A stretch of 7,017 nucleotides of DNA from NCBI GenBank assembly GCA_947445045.1, contig CANFCA010000052.1, positions 1 to 7,017 of the forward strand. Direction: 5' to 3'. This DNA is from Gallionellaceae bacterium (lineage in GTDB: Bacteria > Pseudomonadota > Gammaproteobacteria > Burkholderiales > Gallionellaceae). The translations under genes and the position numbers were made by a program. The first letter of the stretch is position 1; every line of letters starts with the position of its first letter. This document shows positions 1 through 6,595 of the stretch, in pieces. The notes under the pieces were generated by a model. The model searched no databases. It had not been told where the DNA came from and saw only the letters and a program-made list of their open reading frames with translations.

Positions 1-1399
1 ATCAATAGGCATTGGTCTGTATGCCTCTACGCGCGTGCATAACGCTAGGGATTTTGTGGTGGCGGGGCGCAACTTGCCGTTGCCGATTGTCACGGCAACG
101 GTGTTTGCCACGTGGTTCGGTGCGGAGACGGTGTTGGGGATTTCTGCCACGTTTGTGAAAGAAGGTATGGGCGCAGTAGTGGCTGACCCATTTGGCGCGA
201 GTATGTGCCTTATTATTGCGGGGCTGTTTTTTGCGCCGCTGCTGTATCGCATGAACTTGCTCACCATCGGCGATTACTACCGCGCACGTTACAACCGCAC
301 GGTTGAGTTGATTATGACCATTTGCATTATGGTTTCTTATTTGGGTTGGGTGTCAGCGCAAGTAACCGCATTGGGGCTGGTGTTCAACGTGGTGAGCGAT
401 GGCGCAATTTCACAAACGCTGGGCATGGTGATTGGTATTTCTATTGTGCTGGCTTACACCATGTTCGGCGGGATGTGGTCGGTGGCGTTGCTCGATTTTG
501 TGCAAATGACGGTCATCATGGCGGGCATGTTGCTGATTGCGGTTTTGATTAGCGATGACGCGGGTGGTGTGGCGCATGTGGTGAGTCATGCGCAAGCTTC
601 GGGCAAGTTACACCTGCTGCCAAGTGGCGGATGGGATGTGTGGATACCCTTTATTGGTGCGGCATTGACGATGATGCTCGGTTCGATTCCGCAGCAGGAT
701 GTATTTCAACGCATGACCTCAGCGAAGGATGAAAAGACTGCCGTGCGCGGCACGGTGTTGGGTGGTTCGTTGTATTTCTTATTCGCGTTTGTACCGATGT
801 TTTTGGCATATTCAGCGACGTTAATCGATCCGAAATTCTTCAATGATTTGATTGAGGCGGATTCGCAGATGGTACTGCCCAGACTAGTGTTGGATCACAC
901 GCCACTTGTCGCGCAAGTATTATTCTTTGGCGCATTGCTGTCAGCCATTATGAGTACGGCTTCAGCAACTTTGCTCGCGCCTTCCGTAATGTTTACTGAA
1001 AACATTCTGAAACATTTCGCGTTGAAAAATATGAGTGATAAGCAAATGCTGCGTACCATGCGCATCATCGTGCTGACTTTTGGTGCGCTGGTGTTTTGGT
1101 TTGCGATGAATTCACAATCCAGCATTTTTGAAATGGTCGGCAATGCCTACAAAGTGACTTTGGTTGGCGCGTTTGTTCCGCTGGCATTCGGGCTGTATTG
1201 GAAGCGTGCCAACAATCAGGGCGCGTTGCTGTCCATCGCGATGGGGCTGGTTTCATGGGGCGCAATGGAGGTGATTAAGCCTGACACTTACTGGCCGCCG
1301 CAACTGGTGGGTCTGTTACTGAGTATCGCGGGGATGCTCATCGGCTCATTGCTGCCGAATGTATCGGGTAAGCACCACTCATCTCACCACGCTAATTAG
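1..1399 (+). CDS. Sodium:solute symporter (SSS family), 5' end missing
   Basis: This is a polytopic inner-membrane transporter of the sodium:solute symporter family, which couples Na+ entry to uptake of a small solute. The frame is open from base 2, so the true start lies upstream; the GTG at 35 falls inside the family's N-terminal sequence and is not a start. About 465 residues are visible. Counting from the GTG at 35, they include the DFVVAGR motif (residues 6-12) that follows the first helix, the IPQQDVFQR motif (218-226), and the SAIMSTASATLL helix (303-314), whose Ser/Thr residues match the usual Na2 sodium site. Many hydrophobic helices follow one another up to a short His-rich tail (KHHSSHH). 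Substrate cannot be told from sequence; acetate, proline, pantothenate and other solutes are all possible in this family. The stop codon lies 3 bases before the Pho box of phoB, with no terminator visible, so read-through into phoBR is possible. Confidence 0.9.
   Translation, partial: SIGIGLYASTRVHNARDFVVAGRNLPLPIVTATVFATWFGAETVLGISATFVKEGMGAVVADPFGASMCLIIAGLFFAPLLYRMNLLTIGDYYRARYNRTVELIMTICIMVSYLGWVSAQVTALGLVFNVVSDGAISQTLGMVIGISIVLAYTMFGGMWSVALLDFVQMTVIMAGMLLIAVLISDDAGGVAHVVSHAQASGKLHLLPSGGWDVWIPFIGAALTMMLGSIPQQDVFQRMTSAKDEKTAVRGTVLGGSLYFLFAFVPMFLAYSATLIDPKFFNDLIEADSQMVLPRLVLDHTPLVAQVLFFGALLSAIMSTASATLLAPSVMFTENILKHFALKNMSDKQMLRTMRIIVLTFGALVFWFAMNSQSSIFEMVGNAYKVTLVGAFVPLAFGLYWKRANNQGALLSIAMGLVSWGAMEVIKPDTYWPPQLVGLLLSIAGMLIGSLLPNVSGKHHSSHHAN
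77..101. repeat. Perfect 9-base inverted repeat inside the symporter gene
   Basis: CCGTTGCCG (77-85) and CGGCAACGG (93-101) are exact reverse complements separated by 7 bases. The DNA or mRNA could form a stable GC-rich hairpin. It lies in coding sequence and has no run of T after it, so it does not look like a terminator. It may be chance. Confidence 0.5.
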
Positions 1400-1402
1400 T
1401 GC

Positions 1403-1442
1403 ATGTCATCTTCCTGTCACAAATTATTCATACGCTTGCAAT
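1403..1442 (+). promoter_or_regulatory. Pho box (PhoB binding site) and probable phoBR promoter
   Basis: Three 7-base units recur exactly every 11 bases: ATGTCAT (1403-1409), CTGTCAC (1414-1420) and TATTCAT (1425-1431), separated by CTTC and AAAT. A weaker fourth unit, TTGCAAT (1436-1442), keeps the phase. The established PhoB site is tandem CTGTCAT-like 7-mers joined by 4-base AT-rich spacers, so the first two units are a very good match. PhoB replaces the -35 contact at such promoters. TACGCT (1431-1436), 10 bases after the second unit, is a plausible but weak -10 element. That would give a leader of about 25 bases before the phoB ATG. The site fits autoregulation of phoBR; the -10 assignment is inference. 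Confidence 0.75.
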
Positions 1443-1467
1443 CTTCAAAGCAGAGCCGAGGATAAAA

Positions 1468-2154
1468 ATGATTGCGAAAATTTTGATAGTTGAAGATGAG
1501 CCTGCGATTCAGGAGTTGCTGGTATTTAATATCATGGAGGCGGGCTTTCATGCGTTGCGTGCCGATGACGGGGATAGTGCTTGGTTGCAGATCAAGAATC
1601 ATGTGCCGGATTTGATTTTGCTTGACTGGATGTTGCCCAATACCAGCGGTGTGATATTAGCCAAACAATTTCGTGCCGATGTACGGACAAAAGATGTGCC
1701 GATTATCATGCTGACAGCGCGTGGTGAAGAACGCGATAAAATTTTAGGGTTAGAATCTGGTGCGGACGATTACATTACCAAGCCATTTTCGCCTCGTGAA
1801 TTGATGGCGCGAATTCGTGCTGTGTTGCGTCGTCACTTGCCTGAGATGTCCGATGAAACCGTGGCGGTGGGTGGTTTGGAACTTTCTCCTTCGGCGCATC
1901 GTGTTACGTGTGCGGGAGCATCAATTGATTTAGGCCCAACCGAGTTTCGCCTGTTGCAGTTTTTTATGACGCATACCGAGCGCGTGTATAGTCGCACCCA
2001 ATTGCTCGATCAAGTGTGGGGCACGCAAGTTTTTGTAGAAGAGCGTACGGTAGATGTGCATATTCGTCGTCTGCGAGTTGAGCTTGAGGCAGTCAAGAAA
2101 GAGGGATTGATTCAAACGGTGCGCGGGAGTGGTTATCGTTTCTCGGTTAATTAA
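1468..2154 (+). CDS. phoB: Phosphate regulon response regulator PhoB
   Basis: This is an OmpR/PhoB-type response regulator that binds Pho boxes and activates phosphate-starvation genes when phosphorylated by PhoR. The protein has 228 residues, almost the length of E. coli PhoB. The receiver domain (about 1-120) has the acidic pair E9/D10, the phospho-acceptor D53 in LLDWMLP, T83 and K105 (TKPFSPREL). The winged-helix DNA-binding domain (about 130-228) includes the TEFRLL segment and the recognition-helix motif RTVDVHIRRLR (193-203), and ends in VRGSGYRFSV, all highly PhoB-like. The ATG at 1468 is chosen because GAGGA (1458-1462) sits 5 bases before it and the protein then begins like PhoB. 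The in-frame GTG at 1399 would add 23 unrelated residues and run the reading frame through the Pho box. phoR follows after 12 bases, so the two are co-transcribed. Confidence 0.96.
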   Translation: MIAKILIVEDEPAIQELLVFNIMEAGFHALRADDGDSAWLQIKNHVPDLILLDWMLPNTSGVILAKQFRADVRTKDVPIIMLTARGEERDKILGLESGADDYITKPFSPRELMARIRAVLRRHLPEMSDETVAVGGLELSPSAHRVTCAGASIDLGPTEFRLLQFFMTHTERVYSRTQLLDQVWGTQVFVEERTVDVHIRRLRVELEAVKKEGLIQTVRGSGYRFSVN

Positions 2155-2159
2155 AGGAG
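2155..2159 (+). promoter_or_regulatory. Ribosome binding site that decides the TTG start of phoR
   Basis: AGGAG begins directly after the phoB stop codon and lies 7 bases before the TTG at 2167, an ideal spacing. No ATG or GTG is present between phoB and this point, and the first in-frame ATG (2212) falls inside the first membrane helix with no comparable site before it. The TTG is therefore the likely phoR start. Confidence 0.8.
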
Positions 2160-2166
2160 TGCAGTA

Positions 2167-3462
2167 TTGCAGGATTTTTGGTTTCGTCTGAGCATTCCCG
2201 TCATACTCAGTATGCTATTTGGCTTGCTGCTGTGGGCCATATTTTCGGCCACAGCAGGGTTGATGTTCGTGCTGATGGTATTGTTGGTGTTGATGTTCAG
2301 AAATGCTCAGCATCTATTCAAGCTCAATGAATGGCTCAAGTCGCCGACGCTGGAAAATCTTCCTGAAGGCAGTGGTAATTGGGACGAAGTTTTTTCCCAG
2401 TTATACAAGATGGTCAAGAAGCATATCAAAACCAAGCAAGACCTGGCCGCTGAGTTATTGCATATCCAACAAGCCACCGCTGCGTTGCCTGAAGGCGTAG
2501 CGATTCTGAATGATGTTAATCGCATTGAGTGGTTTAACCTGCAAGCCGAGCAGCATTTCGACCTAAACCGTGAGCATGATGTGATGCAAGACATTACCTA
2601 TCTGGTACGTCAGCCTGAGTTTATTGAATATATGCAGGCATCAAACTTTTCCGATCCCTTGATGATGCGGCCAGCACGTCACGATGAGACGGTGTTATCT
2701 ATCAAGTTGATTCCGTACGCCGGAAATAAACGCCTGCTGATTAGTCGTGACATTACGCAGTTTGAGCGTATCGAAGCGATGCGTCGTGATTTCGTTGCCA
2801 ATGTTTCACATGAACTTCGCACACCACTCACCGTAGTAAATGGTTTTGTGGAAAATTTGCAGGACATGCCTGATCTCAGTAGTAGCAGCGCGCGACGTGC
2901 TTTGCAACTCATGGCCGAGCAAACGCAACGCATGGAGAATTTAGTCGCCGACTTGCTGACTTTATCTCGTTTGGAAAATGACCAAAGCACGATGAGCGAA
3001 GAAGTCGTCGATATTGCTACGCTGCTGAATGAAGTTTTACATGATGGGAAATTGCTCAGTGGTGAAAAGCATACGCTACGTTTAGAGATTGCCAGTTCAG
3101 CGAAATTGTTGGGCAATCGTGAAGATTTGTACAGCGCGTTTGCGAATTTGGTGGGTAACGCGATTCGTTATACACCCGAAGATGGCGTGATTTTATTGCG
3201 TTGGTATGAACGGGCAGGACAACCCGTGTTTGCTGTGCAAGACACAGGTATCGGTATCGCCGCACAACACATTCCACGCTTGACCGAGCGTTTTTATCGG
3301 GTCGATCGGAGTCGTTCGCGTGAGACAGGTGGCACGGGGCTAGGGTTAGCTATCGTCAAGCATGTGGCAATGCGCCATCAAGCTAAGTTAGAAGTGTTGA
3401 GCGAAGACGGGAAAGGCAGCACCTTCTCGTTGGTGTTTCCAAGTAAACGATTGAAGCAATAA
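2167..3462 (+). CDS. phoR: Phosphate regulon sensor histidine kinase PhoR
   Basis: PhoR is the inner-membrane kinase that phosphorylates PhoB under phosphate limitation and dephosphorylates it when phosphate is plentiful. The protein has 431 residues, the same length as E. coli PhoR. Two closely spaced helices (about 7-25 and 28-44) leave almost no periplasmic loop, as is typical of PhoR, which senses through the Pst/PhoU complex rather than a periplasmic ligand domain. A PAS-like domain follows (about 95-195). The HisKA domain carries FVANVSHELRTPLT with phospho-acceptor H215. The ATPase domain has the N box (NLVGNAIRYTP, N331), G1 (DTGIGI, 359-364), the FYRVD motif and G2 (GTGLGL, 389-394). 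All catalytic elements are intact. It starts with TTG after a strong ribosome binding site. The 68 bases between its stop and the convergent gene hold only weak 4-5 base stems, with no convincing terminator. Confidence 0.96.
   Translation: MQDFWFRLSIPVILSMLFGLLLWAIFSATAGLMFVLMVLLVLMFRNAQHLFKLNEWLKSPTLENLPEGSGNWDEVFSQLYKMVKKHIKTKQDLAAELLHIQQATAALPEGVAILNDVNRIEWFNLQAEQHFDLNREHDVMQDITYLVRQPEFIEYMQASNFSDPLMMRPARHDETVLSIKLIPYAGNKRLLISRDITQFERIEAMRRDFVANVSHELRTPLTVVNGFVENLQDMPDLSSSSARRALQLMAEQTQRMENLVADLLTLSRLENDQSTMSEEVVDIATLLNEVLHDGKLLSGEKHTLRLEIASSAKLLGNREDLYSAFANLVGNAIRYTPEDGVILLRWYERAGQPVFAVQDTGIGIAAQHIPRLTERFYRVDRSRSRETGGTGLGLAIVKHVAMRHQAKLEVLSEDGKGSTFSLVFPSKRLKQ
2227..2257 (+). other. Strong stem-loop early in the phoR coding sequence
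   Basis: CTGCTGTGG (2227-2235) pairs with CCACAGCAG (2249-2257). Inside it CC (2237-2238) can pair with GG (2247-2248) across a bulged G2236, around the loop ATATTTTC. It lies 60 bases after the TTG start, in the part encoding the membrane helices. No T-run follows it, so it is not a classical terminator. Any effect on phoR expression is speculative. Confidence 0.4.
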
Positions 3463-3530
3463 AGACGATTCGCTCACAGATGGTGACGCAATAAATAGAA
3501 GTCCAGATTTCACTTGCTTCTGACACTACG

Positions 3531-4373
3531 TTAATTCGTAAAAAACTCTCGCATTAAAAATTCTTCCAGCCACGCGTTATCTTGCATACGCGCCGACAAA
3601 ACAATGACTCGCCCAAGGCGTTGAGACTCCCAATTAAAGTCACCTTTATAATCGCGGCGAATAACCTCAATCATACTTTTTACGATGGCCAAATCAATAT
3701 CGCTATTTGTTCCCGCTTCGACATCAATTATTTCTAGTCGAGAATTGCTGGAATCATTTTTCCAGCCTTTGAAACTAAATTTTGCTGTTCTATAATTTTT
3801 GCTGCGGATTTCAAAAATCCCATTAGTTCCTTCTTGTTGCATGTTGCGTTTGATAATGGCATTTCTGAATTCATCAGCTGAAGGTTTGCGTTCTCTAACA
3901 ATTGATGCGGCGTTGGCTTGAATCGCATCATCTTCTAAAGCTTGCTCTTGTTGTTTTTTAGTCTTGATGTAAGACAGTAAATCTGTTGCATCTGATTTTG
4001 ACAGCGGAATAATTAAAGGCGTTGTTGTCACAGCTGGTTTATCAACGGAGATAACTGATGGTAATGTTGATTTTTGCTGAGGCTTTGGCTCGGATTTATT
4101 GGCTTGCGATGTAATCGGTGGCTTTATTGATGATGGCTTAGTAGGCAAGCCAACAATTCGTACGCTGATGGATTTTAATCTTGAGTTTGCAATAGCTGAA
4201 GTCTCTAAACTTTGTTTTTGATGCAGTAAAAATAGCGCTAGGGCATGAAGCAATAGTGATAAAAAAAACGCAAAGACAGTGCTACGTTTAATTCTGATTT
4301 CAATATATTGATTGGTAGTTGCTGCGTTATCCCAACAGGCTGTTCGAACTGCACCGTTGGGCTTGAATATCAT
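3531..4373 (-). CDS. TonB/TolA-like membrane-anchored periplasmic protein, function unknown
   Basis: I do not recognise this 280-residue protein. It has a basic cytoplasmic N-terminus (about 1-31), a single helix (about 33-51) with the sequence SLLLH, then a Pro/Lys/Ser/Gln-rich stretch (about 75-105) and a less ordered, charged segment. A folded-looking C-terminal domain of about 90 residues follows (from about 186). The SxxxH spacing in the helix is that of TonB and TolA, where Ser and His contact ExbB-ExbD or TolQ-TolR; the layout of anchor, Pro-rich spacer and C-terminal domain also fits. The C-terminal domain lacks an obvious TonB signature. The ATG at 4373 is chosen; the TTG at 4379 is an alternative, since AGGAAG (4384-4389) lies 4 bases before the TTG and 10 before the ATG. 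The gene looks more AT-rich than its neighbours and may be the last gene of the minus-strand operon. The reading frame is secure; the function is open. Confidence 0.8.
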   Translation of the reverse strand: MIFKPNGAVRTACWDNAATTNQYIEIRIKRSTVFAFFLSLLLHALALFLLHQKQSLETSAIANSRLKSISVRIVGLPTKPSSIKPPITSQANKSEPKPQQKSTLPSVISVDKPAVTTTPLIIPLSKSDATDLLSYIKTKKQQEQALEDDAIQANAASIVRERKPSADEFRNAIIKRNMQQEGTNGIFEIRSKNYRTAKFSFKGWKNDSSNSRLEIIDVEAGTNSDIDLAIVKSMIEVIRRDYKGDFNWESQRLGRVIVLSARMQDNAWLEEFLMREFFTN

Positions 4374-4444
4374 TGCCAAATAACTTCCTATGAATTTGTT
4401 GGGTAAATATTGACTAAGCGCGCCGACCTAATTTTGTTTCAAGC

Positions 4445-4484
4445 GTGAGTCTGTTAAGTTAGGTTATACCAACTTAAAACTCAC
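4445..4484 (-). other. Imperfect stem-loop spanning the stop codon of the 539-residue gene
   Basis: TTAAGTT (4454-4460) pairs with AACTTAA (4471-4477), GG (4462-4463) pairs with CC (4469-4470) past a bulged A4461, and the loop is TTATA, which contains the stop codon. An outer stem GTGAGT (4445-4450) with ACTCAC (4479-4484) lengthens it. On the minus strand the bases after it are A-rich rather than T-rich, so it does not read as a standard intrinsic terminator. It could serve as a processing or mRNA-end structure between the two genes. Confidence 0.35.
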
Positions 4485-6083
4485 TCGCTCAAAATCAATG
4501 CCGCGCTCGACACTAAATCCCAACTTGGCTTGTTGGCGAGCTCCGTTTTTTAGGATGATTTCAATCACGCGGCTAGGTTGAAACCAGTTGCGTGGCATGA
4601 CTAAGCTCGCAGGGACATTTAGATTGGCAACGGTATCCAGTAAAAAGGCGGGTGCAAATTTTTCCGGTGAACCTCCGTCTGAGCTAAGGGTGCGTATGCT
4701 GATACCTTGGACGGTTCCAGGTAGGTAGCGGATGCCGATACGCAATTTTCCGGTCAGTAATACATTCACCCAAGCCGTTGCCGCAAGAGAAAATTTTTCT
4801 TCATCATCTAATCGAATCGCGATAAGTTGATTGAAGTGAATTCGTTCCCCTTGAAGATTGTCACGAGTGAGTTGCGCGCCCGTGATGCTTTCATTTTCTA
4901 CTTGCCATGTTTCTAACTGAGTGGGCTTTTCAGTTGGCTCGACGTATCGCGGATTGGTAATATCGCCATCAAAGACTGTGGATTGTTTAAGCGCTAAGGT
5001 TTTGACAACAGAGCTCCGCAGGGGCTGTTTGAACGATACGCCATTCACGCTTGAATAGATGTTCTCTGCTTGGAAGCAAAGCTGCGCCTGTTGCGAGACG
5101 ATCTCTCTTTCATTAATCCTGGCACTGGTGTTTTCGCACCAACATTGATGTAAGAAAGTGAGGAATTTAATGCAATCTTTACTATTAGTGCTGTCACCCA
5201 ACTTCAATTGCTGCGGCGTGTTTCCTTGCTCAAGCAGAATGGTGTTGACCTGCAAGAGTTTGCTTAGCGGGGAGACGGCCACGTAACGGATGTTTTCGTT
5301 ATGAGTGATGCGATTGATTGCACATAAACCATAACTGCTGGATAAGTCGATGGCGAGTGCTTTGGTTTTGCTGTTGACGTAGCTCGGCTCGATAGCAATG
5401 TCTTTGCACCATTCCGAAAGCCAGTTATCTAAAATTTGTAATTGTGTGCGGCTCAGTTCGGAGGGGCGCGCATAACAAGCCAACAAGGTTTTTACATAGA
5501 TGCGGTGGCAGCTGCTAGGCGGATGTACGCCTAGCAACGGGTCGGCGACTTCTTTTAATGCGAGGTCTTCTACTTCAGAAAATTCATACAGTTTATGCAG
5601 CTGTTGCCACATCATGCCGTCGAATTTGTAACCCGCGCGCAAGTGTTCAAAGATGGCGAGACCCCCGTACAACATACAACGCTGACACAATAAAGCGGCG
5701 TGTTGAATCATCTCAAGGTCGCCGGATAGATGGCTTTGCAGGCAGCGTTGATAGCCTAATGACATGCCTTGCCAAAGCATCACGATGCCAGAGAATACTA
5801 ATAATTCGCTCTGGTTAAATGGCAACGGTTTGGCGATCAGTTTAGTGGCGTAACTGCTTTGCACGTAATCGACTGTTTCGCGCAACGCTTCCAAGGTATT
5901 GAGTCGCTCGATGTTGCGCATCGGATAACGATTCAGTTCGTCCACCTGTGCAAGCAATTGTTGATGCGCAATTTGTAAATTCGTCAGTTGTAATTGCCTG
6001 ATCCAAAGCGTGCAGCTCGCCGCGTTTTTGAACGCGGGGTTGGCGAGGTCATCAGTTGGATCTAATGGCAGTTTTAAGCTCAT
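4464..6083 (-). CDS. Conserved hypothetical protein with PilZ-like C-terminal region
   Basis: The 539-residue protein has no signal peptide and no clear membrane helix, so it is probably cytoplasmic. The N-terminal two-thirds is mostly helical, with features I recall from a betaproteobacterial family of about 550-600 residues: KPLPFNQSEL (85-94) and RIYVKTLLACYARPSEL (194-210). The C-terminal region (about 385-539) looks beta-rich. WQVENESITGAQL (393-405) contains an NxSxxG motif like the [D/N]xSxxG of PilZ c-di-GMP-binding domains, followed by LIAIRLDDE and a strand pattern ending in IGIRYLPG. The arginine pair (RxxxR) that PilZ uses to bind c-di-GMP is not seen just before this motif, so binding may be lost or atypical. 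The ATG lies 2 bases after the HIT stop codon with no clear ribosome binding site of its own, so translation is probably coupled. The family assignment comes from recalled sequence patterns and is moderate at best; the gene itself is certain. Confidence 0.75.
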   Translation of the reverse strand: MSLKLPLDPTDDLANPAFKNAASCTLWIRQLQLTNLQIAHQQLLAQVDELNRYPMRNIERLNTLEALRETVDYVQSSYATKLIAKPLPFNQSELLVFSGIVMLWQGMSLGYQRCLQSHLSGDLEMIQHAALLCQRCMLYGGLAIFEHLRAGYKFDGMMWQQLHKLYEFSEVEDLALKEVADPLLGVHPPSSCHRIYVKTLLACYARPSELSRTQLQILDNWLSEWCKDIAIEPSYVNSKTKALAIDLSSSYGLCAINRITHNENIRYVAVSPLSKLLQVNTILLEQGNTPQQLKLGDSTNSKDCIKFLTFLHQCWCENTSARINEREIVSQQAQLCFQAENIYSSVNGVSFKQPLRSSVVKTLALKQSTVFDGDITNPRYVEPTEKPTQLETWQVENESITGAQLTRDNLQGERIHFNQLIAIRLDDEEKFSLAATAWVNVLLTGKLRIGIRYLPGTVQGISIRTLSSDGGSPEKFAPAFLLDTVANLNVPASLVMPRNWFQPSRVIEIILKNGARQQAKLGFSVERGIDFERVSFKLV

Positions 6084-6085
6084 CG

Positions 6086-6595
6086 TTAAGCTGGTGTGGC
6101 GGTTGCACTCAATTGAGTAGCGATATTTTTGATGAGACGCGTATGCCAGTCAAGCGGGAGCGAAGACTTTCCCTCGCGTTGCGCCACGCCCCATATCGGT
6201 TGCGGAAAATGCTTGTCATGCTTAAAGCGGGGAATGACATGCCAGTGCAAGTGTGGTGTCATATTGCCTAAACTAGCGAGATTGATTTTGTCAGGCTGCA
6301 ATACCTCACGTAATGCTTGCTCAACTTTGCATACGGTCATCATCATCGCACTGCGTTGGGGTATCTCCAGGTCAGTCATCTCGGCAACATGTGCGTTGCA
6401 AATCACCCGACAAAAGCCAGGATACGCGGCATCATCAACTAAAACTACACGCAAAAAATCATTGCGAAAAATGACTTCACCGCCGTCTTGGTTGCATAGT
6501 TCGCAAAACCCCTCCCAGCCTCCACTTGTCAGGGGAGGAGCGGTTGCCTCCCTCCCTGATAAGGGAGGGTTGGGGTGGGTTTGTTTTTCACTCAC
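6086..6595 (-). CDS. HIT-family nucleotide hydrolase with repeat-encoded N-terminal extension
   Basis: This is a histidine-triad protein, a superfamily that hydrolyses or transfers nucleotide phosphates such as dinucleoside polyphosphates; the substrate is not known here. The core runs from CELC (31-34, a likely zinc-binding pair) through NDFLRVVLVDD and PDKINLASLGN (101-111) to the active-site triad H115-L-H117-W-H119-V-I. The core is intact and as long as its relatives (about 140 residues). Residues 5-30 are encoded by a palindromic repeat and form a Pro/Gly-rich stretch unrelated to the family. The GTG at 6595 overlaps the stop codon of the preceding gene (GTGA). No other ATG, GTG or TTG lies in frame before the CELC motif, so the repeat must be translated if the protein is made from a normal start. 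The next gene begins 2 bases after its stop. Confidence 0.9.
   Translation of the reverse strand: MSEKQTHPNPPLSGREATAPPLTSGGWEGFCELCNQDGGEVIFRNDFLRVVLVDDAAYPGFCRVICNAHVAEMTDLEIPQRSAMMMTVCKVEQALREVLQPDKINLASLGNMTPHLHWHVIPRFKHDKHFPQPIWGVAQREGKSSLPLDWHTRLIKNIATQLSATATPA
6506..6582. repeat. Double-hairpin palindromic repeat inserted in the HIT coding sequence
   Basis: The ends are inverted: AAACCCC at 6506 and GGGTTT at 6577-6582. Two internal hairpins are seen. CCCTCCCT (6549-6557 region, 6550-6557) pairs with AGGGAGGG (6562-6569) around a GATA loop, a perfect 8-base stem. CCTCC (6519-6523) pairs with GGAGG (6534-6538), with one internal mismatch and two more pairs. The sequence is strongly C-rich then G-rich, unlike the flanking gene. 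This form resembles a small dispersed bipartite palindrome of REP or MITE type that I recall from proteobacterial genomes, whose translation begins NPPLSGRE. No target-site duplication is evident, so the exact ends are uncertain by a few bases. Other copies cannot be checked within this window. Confidence 0.75.

Noticed and set aside
1399..1467. A longer phoB starting at the GTG at 1399
   Set aside because: It would add 23 residues unlike any PhoB, run through the Pho box, and ignore the well-placed ribosome binding site before the ATG at 1468.
2679..3116. A 145-codon minus-strand reading frame inside phoR
   Set aside because: It is antisense to the conserved kinase core, Ser/Arg/Cys-rich with no motif, and is best explained by phoR codon use.
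3463..3530. A bidirectional terminator between phoR and the convergent gene
   Set aside because: Only stems of 4-5 pairs are possible (for example AGAAG with CTTCT) and no T-run follows on either strand, so no terminator is claimed.
3531..4373. Naming the gene tonB or tolA
   Set aside because: Only the membrane-helix motif and Pro-rich spacer fit. The C-terminal domain has no clear TonB or TolA signature and no exbBD or tolQR gene is nearby.
4380..4463. A sigma-70 promoter for the TonB-like gene
   Set aside because: TTGAAA is present on the minus strand (4442-4437), but no good -10 element lies 16-18 bases downstream. The nearest candidate, TATTTA, is 27 bases away.
6506..6582. The GC-rich hairpins as an intrinsic terminator
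   Set aside because: They lie inside the coding sequence of an intact gene, just after its start. A T-run (TTTGTTTTT) follows only on the plus strand, where no gene ends.
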